A stretch of 21,225 bases of DNA from Ignavibacteriales bacterium (GTDB taxonomy: Bacteria > Bacteroidota > Ignavibacteria > Ignavibacteriales > Melioribacteraceae): the NCBI GenBank assembly GCA_007280825.1, contig QYQI01000162.1, positions 1 through 21,225 of the forward strand, in the 5' to 3' direction. This document shows, in pieces, positions 7,697 to 15,741 of this stretch. The first letter of the stretch is position 1. Each line of letters starts with the position of its first letter. A model generated the notes under the pieces. The model was given only the letters and a program-made list of their open reading frames with translations. It made no database searches and was not told the DNA's origin. The translations under genes and the position numbers were made by a program.

Positions 7697-8860
7697 ATGA
7701 AATTATCTCAGCAGCTTCTTTTTTTCGGAATCGTCTTTTCTATTTACGGATTAATAAATTTTTACATTATCCGTCGTGCGCTTTTAGTCGTTCCGGAATC
7801 TTACAAATCTTTATTCGTAATCACGTCGATAATAATTATTCTTTCATTTATTGCTGGAAGATTTTTAGAGCACCTCTCTGTAAATTATTTCAGTGATACG
7901 TTGGTCTGGATCGGTTCGTTCTGGATCGCTTTTATGTTTTATTTTTTTCTGGTTCTTGTTGTAATTGACTTATTGAGATTAATAAACTTAATTATTCCTT
8001 TCTTTCCGGCTTTCGTTACACACAATATCGAAAAGACCAGACGCATAACCGCGCTTATTGTTCTAGTCTTAGTTACTGTAACCGTTGTTGGCGGATACAT
8101 CAACACAAAAGTTATTATAACAAAAACTTATAAGATGAAAATCTATAAACATGCGGGGGAACTAAAATCTCTAAACATTGCAATGGCTTCCGATATTCAT
8201 CTTGGAACCATCAACGGTAAATCATTTCTAAATAAACTTGTAACCGAGATCAACAAATTAAATCCGGATATTATTCTGCTTGCGGGCGATATCATTGATG
8301 AAGACTTAGCTGCTGTAATAAAAAATAACGTGGGAGAAGAATTGACTCGTCTTAAGTCTAAGTACGGTGTTTATGCAATTACAGGAAATCACGAGTATCT
8401 CGGCGGCGTAGAAGAGGCATACAGATATTTAATTGCTCACGGTGTAAATGTGTTAAGGGATGACAAAATAAAAATTGATAATGCTTTCTTTGTTGTTGGA
8501 AGAGAGGATCGCTCTATAAGACAATTTGCGGGAAAACAAAGAAAAGAATTGAAAGATTTGTTGACCGGTGTTGATAAATCTTTTCCGGTTATTTTGATGG
8601 ACCACCAGCCATTTGGATTAAACGAAGCGCTCGAAAATGAAATTGATTTACAGCTTTCCGGGCATACTCACTACGGGCAACTTTGGCCGCTTAATTTTAT
8701 AATTGAAAAAATTTATGATTTAAGTTGGGGTTATGGCATTAACGGAAATACTCACTACTATGTTTCATGCGGGGTTGGTGGTTGGGGTCCGCCTGTTAGA
8801 ACAGGAAGCCGTCCGGAAATTATAAACTTCAAAATAAGTTTTGTTGGTCCCAGAAAATAA
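7697..8860 (+). CDS. Membrane-anchored metallophosphoesterase (YkuE-like)
   Basis: A 387-residue protein with four predicted membrane helices (about 5-25, 39-56, 68-92, 117-135) followed by a calcineurin-like metallophosphoesterase domain. The dimetal site is complete: SDIHLG (Asp166, His168), AGDIID (Asp198), GNHE (230-233), MDHQP (His303) and GHTHYG (His323, His325). Proteins of this architecture hydrolyse phosphodiester or phosphomonoester bonds, and some act on lipid or UDP-sugar pyrophosphates; the natural substrate is unknown here. The SCGVGGWGPPVRTGSRPEI segment near the end is typical of YkuE-like members. With an even number of helices the catalytic domain should lie on the same side as the N-terminus; which side cannot be settled from sequence alone. 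It ends 15 bases from the convergent subtilase gene. Confidence 0.9.
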   Translation: MKLSQQLLFFGIVFSIYGLINFYIIRRALLVVPESYKSLFVITSIIIILSFIAGRFLEHLSVNYFSDTLVWIGSFWIAFMFYFFLVLVVIDLLRLINLIIPFFPAFVTHNIEKTRRITALIVLVLVTVTVVGGYINTKVIITKTYKMKIYKHAGELKSLNIAMASDIHLGTINGKSFLNKLVTEINKLNPDIILLAGDIIDEDLAAVIKNNVGEELTRLKSKYGVYAITGNHEYLGGVEEAYRYLIAHGVNVLRDDKIKIDNAFFVVGREDRSIRQFAGKQRKELKDLLTGVDKSFPVILMDHQPFGLNEALENEIDLQLSGHTHYGQLWPLNFIIEKIYDLSWGYGINGNTHYYVSCGVGGWGPPVRTGSRPEIINFKISFVGPRK

Positions 8861-8875
8861 ATTGCACCGTTGTCT

Positions 8876-11662
8876 TTATTTCAACAAAATCATTTTCTTC
8901 GTTTGAATGTTGCCGCCTACATTTAATTGATAGAAATAAACTCCGCTTGGCAATTGAAAATTGCGAATTGAGAATTGAGAATTATAAACTCCTGGTTGTT
9001 TGTAATCATCAACTAAGATTGATACTTCTCTTCCCAGTAGATCGTAAACTTTTAGCGTTACTTGTCCAGCATTCGGCAAACTATAACTTATTACTGTGTT
9101 TGAATTAAACGGATTGGGATAGTTTTGATATAACCTAATTTCAGTCGGAATATTTTTATAGTCTACTGTGTCTTGATATTTATTTCGGCTTTGTTTAATT
9201 GCATTTCTTAATTCATTAAGGGTTGCCCCTGCTGCTATTGCAAATCCAACTTTTAAGGTGCTTTGCGCTGGAATGCTAAAATCACCGCCTGAAATCACAA
9301 AAGAAATATCTGTTGGACCAATTTTATTATTTACAATCCCGCTAAAAAGTGTTATCCATTTCTCGGCATCGCTAAATCCATTAACATCTGTTAATATTAC
9401 ACTGCCGGATGTTGCATTATTGTCGATCGGATAATATCCGTATTTGTTAGATGAAACAAGCGCTGCGCCGACAATTGTGCTCGCAAGTGTTTTGTTCGTA
9501 CAAAAAGCATATCCGAAATTATCCGTCAGATCATATGCTGTTGAATCAATTGTCGGATTATCTGCTGGTATATCCCAATCAAAAAAATATCCCGCATACA
9601 GATTGCTAATGTTTTGCGAAGTTGTGTTCTTCATTTCGGTTATTAATAAAATAAAATTGTCATTGGGCGCGTTTACATAAGTATATGCGTGGAATTTAGT
9701 TTCTATGCCAAGTTTATTTGCAGCTCTGTTATCATTAAAAACTGAAACCGAGTGTTGCGTGGCTCCATCATTCAGAATCATTCTGACTGGAGTAACAGTT
9801 ACAAAATCTGTGTCTTGTTGTGTGGTAACTCGCGCTACGTCCATCACTTTGTTCGCAGACGTTCCATACATAAAAGCGCCTTCGAACAAAAGGTTATCGC
9901 CGCCGTTATATTTAAATCCTGATCCTTCTAGATTATTAGGAAAATCATTAAACCCGAGTGCGCCTTTGCTGGTAATACTCATCGTTATATTGCCGACATT
10001 ATGTGTGTCGTATGTCGGATTGATTCGCGCACTTATCCACTGAAAATCTGAATACCCTGTGCCGGTAAATTTCAAGAGTAGATTTAAATTATGATTTAAC
10101 GACGCATTTGGTTGAACTCTAAATCGAAATTTATTTGACAGATTCTTTACCGAATCCAGAGCGCCAACTTGCCCGATGATAAAATTGTCGTTCAGCAAAA
10201 CAACCGAGTTGTCGTTGTTGATATTAATTAATTGCACGTTAACATTTGTAACAGCTTTTAGAAAATTCTTAAATGTAATTTCAATTGAAACTGTTTCGCC
10301 GGATTCAAGCACCCCGTTTCCATTCCCTTCATCTATAAACTTAACGTTCGCTGCTCTTAAAGAAGTTGTGTTGGTTTCGTTAACCGCCCTGAATGCATTT
10401 ATTCTTCCGCTGCCCAAAAGATATTTTAAATTAGAATTATTTGATTGTTCAATGTTGTCTGCAGTAACTCTAATTTGTTCGCCTGCTTGAAGCACTGTAT
10501 AATTAGGATGTGTTGAAAATACCAATCCGGCCAATCCCGCAACAAGCGGAGAAGACATAGACGAACCGCTTATACTATTATATGAATTGTTGTGCCATGT
10601 TGATAAGATCGAAGTTCCCGGTGCAAATACATCAATAGTTCTTCCATAATTTGCGGCAGAAGAAATTAAATCACTGTCTGTTTCCAACCAGCCAACGCTT
10701 AAAACTCCATTAAAACTGGCGGGATAAAAATCCGTAAGCTCTCCGTCGTTTCCTGCCGCTGCAACAACTAAAGCTCCTTTCGATATTGCATAATTAATTA
10801 CTTCAAGACCAAGATTTGAGTAATCAAATCCTCCCCAACTGCAATTAATAACCCGCGCTTTATTGTCTGCCGCATATTTTATTCCTTCATAACCGTAATA
10901 AATGTACGGGTAACCATTTGCATCCCGCGTATCCCCGCGCGATACTTTGACCGGAATGAAAGAACAATTGAACCCGATCGAAGCAATTCCTTTTTGATTA
11001 TTTGTTACCGCACAAGCAATTCCTGCAACGTGTGTTCCATGATATCTGTTCTGTGAAGAAATATCCTCGCTTGGATCATTGTCAGGCGTTCCGTTACTTC
11101 CGCCTAAATCATAACCCACAAAACGGCCGTTGTCATACCAAACGTTTGCCAAAAGATCGGGATGTGTCCAGTCAACGCCGGTATCAACAATCCCAATGAT
11201 AACGCTTGAATCTCCTTTGGTAACATTCCATGCGGAATCTGCGAGTACACGTTTCAAGTTTTGCTGCCGTCCTAAAGAATAGAGCGAATCGTTCGGTGAA
11301 TATGAAATCGTTTGAATATACTTTGGTTCAGCCCATTCAACATTGTTTTGTTTCGAAATTTTTGCCGCTAACTCTAAAGGGTTTTCTGGTGAACTATATT
11401 TTAAAAGATAAATGCGGCTTAACGATTCTTCTCCCTTGTTCAATTTTGATTGAGGCGGGAAAAGCTGTGTGAAATTCTGAACTGAAAATTTTGGTGTTAA
11501 TTTATTTAGTGTTTGTGGAGATACAGAAAAATCTTTCTTAAACTTTACAACAAGTGTATTTGAGATATATAATGATTTCCCTTTTTGTATTACTTCCTGC
11601 CCGCTGCTGATAGAAATTCCAAAAAGAATTAGTGTCGCCGTATAAAAAAAATGTTTTCTCAT
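8876..11662 (-). CDS. Type IX-secreted subtilisin-like serine peptidase (S8)
   Basis: A 928-residue secreted protease. Parts in order: signal peptide (1-21), propeptide resembling the fervidolysin-type inhibitor (about 30-120, with VEWAEPKYIQ), the S8 catalytic domain (about 145-425), a beta-sandwich region opening with DEGNGNGVLESGETV (444-458), a long region without a recognised fold, and a type IX sorting domain (838-928: YPNPFN, VYDLLGREV, SGVYFYQL, KKMILLK). The catalytic triad is intact: Asp160 in IVDTGVDWTHPDL, His208 in HGTHVAG and Ser368 in GSSMSSP, with oxyanion Asn305 in AAGND. It should be exported by Sec, then moved across the outer membrane by type IX secretion and attached to the surface or released. 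Part of the sorting domain (893-903) is encoded by a 7-bp tandem repeat. The start has no strong Shine-Dalgarno sequence. Confidence 0.94.
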   Translation of the reverse strand: MRKHFFYTATLILFGISISSGQEVIQKGKSLYISNTLVVKFKKDFSVSPQTLNKLTPKFSVQNFTQLFPPQSKLNKGEESLSRIYLLKYSSPENPLELAAKISKQNNVEWAEPKYIQTISYSPNDSLYSLGRQQNLKRVLADSAWNVTKGDSSVIIGIVDTGVDWTHPDLLANVWYDNGRFVGYDLGGSNGTPDNDPSEDISSQNRYHGTHVAGIACAVTNNQKGIASIGFNCSFIPVKVSRGDTRDANGYPYIYYGYEGIKYAADNKARVINCSWGGFDYSNLGLEVINYAISKGALVVAAAGNDGELTDFYPASFNGVLSVGWLETDSDLISSAANYGRTIDVFAPGTSILSTWHNNSYNSISGSSMSSPLVAGLAGLVFSTHPNYTVLQAGEQIRVTADNIEQSNNSNLKYLLGSGRINAFRAVNETNTTSLRAANVKFIDEGNGNGVLESGETVSIEITFKNFLKAVTNVNVQLININNDNSVVLLNDNFIIGQVGALDSVKNLSNKFRFRVQPNASLNHNLNLLLKFTGTGYSDFQWISARINPTYDTHNVGNITMSITSKGALGFNDFPNNLEGSGFKYNGGDNLLFEGAFMYGTSANKVMDVARVTTQQDTDFVTVTPVRMILNDGATQHSVSVFNDNRAANKLGIETKFHAYTYVNAPNDNFILLITEMKNTTSQNISNLYAGYFFDWDIPADNPTIDSTAYDLTDNFGYAFCTNKTLASTIVGAALVSSNKYGYYPIDNNATSGSVILTDVNGFSDAEKWITLFSGIVNNKIGPTDISFVISGGDFSIPAQSTLKVGFAIAAGATLNELRNAIKQSRNKYQDTVDYKNIPTEIRLYQNYPNPFNSNTVISYSLPNAGQVTLKVYDLLGREVSILVDDYKQPGVYNSQFSIRNFQLPSGVYFYQLNVGGNIQTKKMILLK
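8952..8986. repeat. Degenerate 7-bp tandem repeat (five units) in the subtilase sorting domain
   Basis: On the plus strand the units are AATTGAA, AATTGCG, AATTGAG, AATTGAG and AATTATA, in exact 7-base register. They encode residues 893-903 of the subtilase (Tyr-Asn-Ser-Gln-Phe-Ser-Ile-Arg-Asn-Phe-Gln), placed between the usual PGVY and LPSGVYFY strands of the sorting domain. The frame is preserved. The period is the same as that of the repeat at 1213-1254, although the unit sequence differs. Confidence 0.75.
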
Positions 11663-11738
11663 ATCTTTTGATTTAAGAATTTACTTAGGCAAGTTTATGA
11701 ATTCGGTGTGTAACTAACAATGATTATTGTCAACGCTT

Positions 11739-11770
11739 TTTAATCCTCCCCATAAGCGGGGAGGATTAAA
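11739..11770. other. Perfect 13-bp hairpin between the subtilase and the first M1 peptidase
   Basis: TTTAATCCTCCCC and its exact complement GGGGAGGATTAAA flank a 6-base loop (ATAAGC). It starts 15 bases past the M1 stop and lies 76 bases before the subtilase start. A G/C-rich inner stem suggests a transcription end for the M1 gene, but no U-run follows the stem on either strand, so it is not a standard intrinsic terminator. It could also be a transcript-stabilising stem or a small dispersed palindrome. Confidence 0.6.
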
Positions 11771-11785
11771 TTTATCAGTCGGAAA

Positions 11786-13699
11786 TTATTTTTTCTTCAT
11801 TTCAAAAACATTATTCTTTTCGTTTGTATCAGGAACTAATTTTGAATTAATCTCAACTTTTTTGATCTCTTTCTTCGTATTAACACTTACGGTAATTTCT
11901 TTCTTTCCGCTTTTCCACAAAGAAGCACTATTATGAACTTCTTCGGTAGAGTCATCTATATAAGTTATTTTTAAATCAATCGGAACGGGAACGTTGTCAA
12001 TTTTTTCAATTACTATTTCTGCTTTCTCATTTTTTAAACTTACATTTTTAATCCCGAGATCCGGATAGTCTCTTTCGAAATACCAAGGATTCCAGAACCA
12101 GCTTAAATCTTCTTTTGCAACATCGTTGAATGTAAAAAAGTAATCCCAGGGTATCGGGTGCTTTCCGTTCCATCTGTTAATATATTCATGCAATCCTTTC
12201 TTGAATAGTTCATCACCCAAAATATCTTTAAGAACATAATATGAGATAGACGCTTTTGGATATGAATTAAATCCAAGCATTGGTCCGCGCGTTGCAATTG
12301 AGGGAAGTATCATCGGTGTATCATATTCGTTGCCCATTACTCTGCCAACATAAAGTACATTTTCCGTAAATTCGTCTGCGTCTTTAACAAGATTACCTAA
12401 CAATGCTGAAGTAAAAAAAGTTGCCCATCCTTCATCCATCCAAGCATACTTGCGTTCATTTATTCCCATATAAAATGGAAAATATGTGTGAGCAATTTCG
12501 TGAAGCGTAACTCCGGCTTGACCTGCTGCTGTATAGCCCATGCCGTTGTTTGTCATCATCGGAATTTCCATTCCGCCGCCGCCCATTGTTTCTCCGTTGA
12601 ACGTAGTGATCTTCGGATATGGAAACGGAACACCCGGCCAAACTTTAGAAAGATTTTCTACCGAAAGTTTTGCGAAGTTAGCTACTTCTTCCCATCCTTT
12701 AGATTTGATTGGATAAACTGCGTCAGTAAAAACTTTTTTCCCAGTTGCGTCTATCTCCGCGCCGATTCCATCCCAGATGTATCCGCTGCTTGTTGCAAAA
12801 GAAATATCGGGAACACCTTCGGCTTTAAATTTCCAGACATTTTTTTCTTTGTCTGCTGTTGCACCGCTTTTCAAATCCTCTTCCCGCACGATTCTAATAA
12901 TGCCGTCGGATTCTTGTGCTTCTTTATAACGGGAATAGATTTCGGGTTTTACTACTTCCTGCAAATTTTGATATGTTCCTGTTGCCCAGACTAAAAAATT
13001 CTTTGGTACCGTGATATCAAAATCAAAATTGTTTTTATCATTGTAGAATTCTACCTCTCCTCCATATTCGCTCATGTCCCATCCGTCAACATCATCGTAA
13101 ACTGCAATTTGAGGATACCAATACGCAACATAAAGGGTTGAGTCATTGTAAGCTCCCATTCTTATGCGCGTTTCTTTAGGAATTATGACCGACCACTTAA
13201 CATCAATAGTTGTAATTGATTTCGGAGGAATTGGTTTTTCTAAATTTCTTATACTCATGTTTGTTGCGCTTCTGGAAAGACTTCCTTTGACTTTTGTACT
13301 GATTCCAACTCCATTTATCATAAATGTATCAATCACCACTCCGTCTGTTTCATCGCTCGGAGAAATTCTATAATCGCGCGAGTTTCCTTTCTTCATTATA
13401 TCTTGATACAAACGAAAAACTATCCTGCTTAGTGAATCCGGGCTCTCGTTATAATATTTAATTTGTTCGGTTCCTTTTACAATTCTTTCTTTAGGAAAAA
13501 CTTCAGCTTGAATTTTGTAGTCAGAATGATTTATCCAATAATTAACGCCGGGTTTGCCGTCGTAAGACCGTGTTCCTTTTTCGTATGCTTTAACTATGTT
13601 GCGGGGGATGTAGATTGAAGAACTTTGCGCGTGTGCTATAGCGGCTAATAAAATTATAGTAAAGAAAATTTTTGATGTGTGTGATAACAAGTTTTTCAT
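11786..13699 (-). CDS. M1-family metallopeptidase, exported (first of two paralogues)
   Basis: A 637-residue zinc peptidase of the M1 (gluzincin) family. It has a signal peptide ending near AIAHAQ (residue 25). The zinc site is HEIAH (400-404) with the third ligand Glu423 in DEGWA, 18 residues on, as expected for M1. The exopeptidase loop that reads GAMEN in many relatives is GGMEIP here (375-380), which keeps the Glu but replaces Asn. SISYYVLKDILGDELF (about 484-499) should supply the transition-state Tyr. It ends with PDTNEKNN and has no type IX sorting domain, so it is probably periplasmic or loosely associated with the cell. The ATG at 13699 is preferred over an in-frame TTG at 13735: it starts the signal peptide and has AGAGGA close before it. 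The next gene upstream, 60 bases away, is its paralogue, so the pair likely arose by duplication. Confidence 0.93.
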   Translation of the reverse strand: MKNLLSHTSKIFFTIILLAAIAHAQSSSIYIPRNIVKAYEKGTRSYDGKPGVNYWINHSDYKIQAEVFPKERIVKGTEQIKYYNESPDSLSRIVFRLYQDIMKKGNSRDYRISPSDETDGVVIDTFMINGVGISTKVKGSLSRSATNMSIRNLEKPIPPKSITTIDVKWSVIIPKETRIRMGAYNDSTLYVAYWYPQIAVYDDVDGWDMSEYGGEVEFYNDKNNFDFDITVPKNFLVWATGTYQNLQEVVKPEIYSRYKEAQESDGIIRIVREEDLKSGATADKEKNVWKFKAEGVPDISFATSSGYIWDGIGAEIDATGKKVFTDAVYPIKSKGWEEVANFAKLSVENLSKVWPGVPFPYPKITTFNGETMGGGGMEIPMMTNNGMGYTAAGQAGVTLHEIAHTYFPFYMGINERKYAWMDEGWATFFTSALLGNLVKDADEFTENVLYVGRVMGNEYDTPMILPSIATRGPMLGFNSYPKASISYYVLKDILGDELFKKGLHEYINRWNGKHPIPWDYFFTFNDVAKEDLSWFWNPWYFERDYPDLGIKNVSLKNEKAEIVIEKIDNVPVPIDLKITYIDDSTEEVHNSASLWKSGKKEITVSVNTKKEIKKVEINSKLVPDTNEKNNVFEMKKK

Positions 13700-13759
13700 A
13701 ATTCCTCTATTCTGTTTCGTATTTAGATGCCGCAAGTACTGATAATGTTTCTTTTATTG

Positions 13760-15646
13760 TTATTTAAATTCAACAGTATTGTCGTTCAAATTAACATCTG
13801 GTGTTTGCGTACTGCCGAGCTCTATCTTTACCACCTTCTTCTTTGAAGAAACGAAGGTCGTAATTCCAATATTTCCGTTTTTCCATTCGCTTGCTGTTTT
13901 ATCATAAACAAACGCATTGGTTCCGTCATCGTAATAAAATTTTATTTTAATCGGAACAGGTAATCCGCCTTTGTTAGAAACGTTTACGCTTACCCCGCCT
14001 TCAATATTTTTAGCTGTTAGAGATAGATCGGGATATTTGTTTTCAAAAAACCATGGTTTAAAATACCAGTCTAAATTTTGTCCCGCTGTTTCATTAAATG
14101 TAAAAAAGAAATCAATGGGGATCGGATGTTTGCCGTTCCAACGATTCATGTATTCGTGCAAACATTTTTTGAAAAGATCGTCTCCTAGAAGCTGACGCAA
14201 AAATTCATATGCTGCGCCGGGTCTTCGGTATGAAGCGGTTCTGTAAGAAGCGCCTCTCAATTCGTAAGACAAAACCATTGGCGGTATGTCCTGTTCGTTA
14301 CCGGCAAAATCACTATAGCCTAATGCATTTCTTGTTCTCGGATCGTATCCCGGTGCGTTGGCGGTTTGAAAATCAAACGGAAGCATTGTTGCCCAGCCTT
14401 CATCCATCCACGCGTACTTGCGCTCGTTGATTCCCATAAAAAACGGAAAGTATGTGTGAGATATTTCGTGCGAGGTTAAATGAACTGTGCCTTGAAGTTC
14501 CGGCTCTGATGAATCGTTCACCATCATCGGGTATTCCATTCCTCCCACACCATTGAACACTGTCATTTCAGGATATGGATACGGCCACCCCGGAATTTGT
14601 GTTGAAAAACTTTCAATCGCTTTGCGTGCAACTTCTGCTACATTATAAAAATCTTTTGATGATTTATTATAAGCCGCATCTACAAAGGAAGCCCTTCCTT
14701 CTTTTTTATCTACAACCACGCGGGAGCCATCCCACAAATAATGATCGCTTGTGGCAAAAGCAAAATCCATTACATTCTCTGCTTTGAATTTATGCGTGAG
14801 CTTTTCTTCGTCAGCCGTTATCAATCCTTTTTGATAATCTTTCTCTTCAACAATTTTTACTATTGCTTCGGAGGAATAAGCTTTCTTATACCGCTCATAG
14901 ATTTCTCTTGCTAAAACTTCCTTTGGATTAATAAGTACGCCCGTTGCCCAGACTAAAAAGTTTTTCGGGACAGTTAGTTTAACTTCGTAATTTGAAAAAT
15001 CATTATACGTTTCAACTTGACCTGAATAATTAACTACGTCCCATCCGTCAATGTCGTCGTACACTGCAACTTGAGGAAACCAATAAGCCACAAAGAAAGT
15101 TGTGCTGTCGTATGCGCCCATTCTAATTTGTGATGTGTTTGGAATGATAAAATTCCAGTCGCATTTTATTTCTGATTTTGACTTTGGAACAATCGGTTTT
15201 TCAAGTTCAATAAATAAATTCGTTCCTTCTCTTCGTAGTTTAGAATTTGTTCCGTCGGTTTTGTATTCTTTGCCGTCAACGAATATTCCATTTGACTTCA
15301 TTCCGTCTGTTAGAGCTTTGGTGTCTATTTCGAAATCCCGCATATTTCCTTTTCGGTAAATATCCATTAAAATTTTAATTACGATCTGTTTTAAAGTATC
15401 GGGACTATTATTATAGTATGTAATTTCCTCTGTTCCGGTTAATGTTCTGGTTTTTGGTTCCAGCTCTGCTTTGATTTTATATTCGGCTTTGTTCTGCCAA
15501 TAGTTCGTGCCCGGTTTTCCTTCCAGCGTACGCGTGCCTTTATCAATTGCTTTTTGAATGTTCCGGGGAATCGTTAAAGAAGATTTCTGAGCAAACGAAA
15601 TTGTTGTTAAAAGAAAAATTACCGAAATAAAAATTTTTCTGTTCAT
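13760..15646 (-). CDS. M1-family metallopeptidase, exported (second paralogue)
   Basis: A 628-residue paralogue of the M1 peptidase directly downstream. The signal peptide (1-20, ending SFAQ) indicates export. The zinc site is HEISH (393-397) with Glu416 in DEGWA, and the loop GGMEYP (368-373) replaces GAMEN. Shared segments include the opening IPRNI with GTR and GKPG, RMGAYD/N, VAVYDDIDGWD, VPKNFLVWATG, FFMGINERKYAWMDEGWAT, HEYMNRWNGKHPIP and the closing PDVNLND, so the two align over nearly their whole length. It differs most between the zinc site and the C-terminal part, with an insert around NAPGYDPRTRNALGY, a place that may shape substrate choice. AAAGGGAC stands a few bases before the ATG. 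No sorting domain is present. It is likely co-transcribed with the first paralogue. Confidence 0.93.
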   Translation of the reverse strand: MNRKIFISVIFLLTTISFAQKSSLTIPRNIQKAIDKGTRTLEGKPGTNYWQNKAEYKIKAELEPKTRTLTGTEEITYYNNSPDTLKQIVIKILMDIYRKGNMRDFEIDTKALTDGMKSNGIFVDGKEYKTDGTNSKLRREGTNLFIELEKPIVPKSKSEIKCDWNFIIPNTSQIRMGAYDSTTFFVAYWFPQVAVYDDIDGWDVVNYSGQVETYNDFSNYEVKLTVPKNFLVWATGVLINPKEVLAREIYERYKKAYSSEAIVKIVEEKDYQKGLITADEEKLTHKFKAENVMDFAFATSDHYLWDGSRVVVDKKEGRASFVDAAYNKSSKDFYNVAEVARKAIESFSTQIPGWPYPYPEMTVFNGVGGMEYPMMVNDSSEPELQGTVHLTSHEISHTYFPFFMGINERKYAWMDEGWATMLPFDFQTANAPGYDPRTRNALGYSDFAGNEQDIPPMVLSYELRGASYRTASYRRPGAAYEFLRQLLGDDLFKKCLHEYMNRWNGKHPIPIDFFFTFNETAGQNLDWYFKPWFFENKYPDLSLTAKNIEGGVSVNVSNKGGLPVPIKIKFYYDDGTNAFVYDKTASEWKNGNIGITTFVSSKKKVVKIELGSTQTPDVNLNDNTVEFK

Positions 15647-15680
15647 CGTTGTCCCTTTAACAATTTACTTGTTGAGTTAG

Positions 15681-15706
15681 TTGGCGGTAAAAATAGGTTG
15701 GCGGTA
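15681..15706. repeat. 9-bp direct repeat upstream of the second M1 gene
   Basis: TTGGCGGTA occurs at 15681-15689 and 15698-15706, with starts 17 bases apart. The copies lie 35-60 bases before the M1 start at 15646, in a 95-base gap. Position and spacing would suit a regulator bound to two half-sites or a promoter part, but chance cannot be excluded. Nothing else is recognised in this gap. Confidence 0.4.
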
Positions 15707-15741
15707 GATTTTTTACAAATTAATTATTTTTAATGCTGTGA

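Noticed and set aside
11663..11738. Sigma-70 promoter for the subtilase from TTGACA on the minus strand near 11730
   Set aside because: No acceptable -10 box lies 16-18 bases downstream, and the promoter consensus in this group differs, so I did not call it.
12488..12994. Long plus-strand open frame (168 codons) inside the M1 gene
   Set aside because: It is cysteine- and phenylalanine-rich translation of the antisense strand with no domain, opposite an intact zinc peptidase.
13700..13735. Extension of the first M1 peptidase from a TTG at 13735
   Set aside because: The signal peptide starts at the ATG at 13699, which has AGAGGA just before it.
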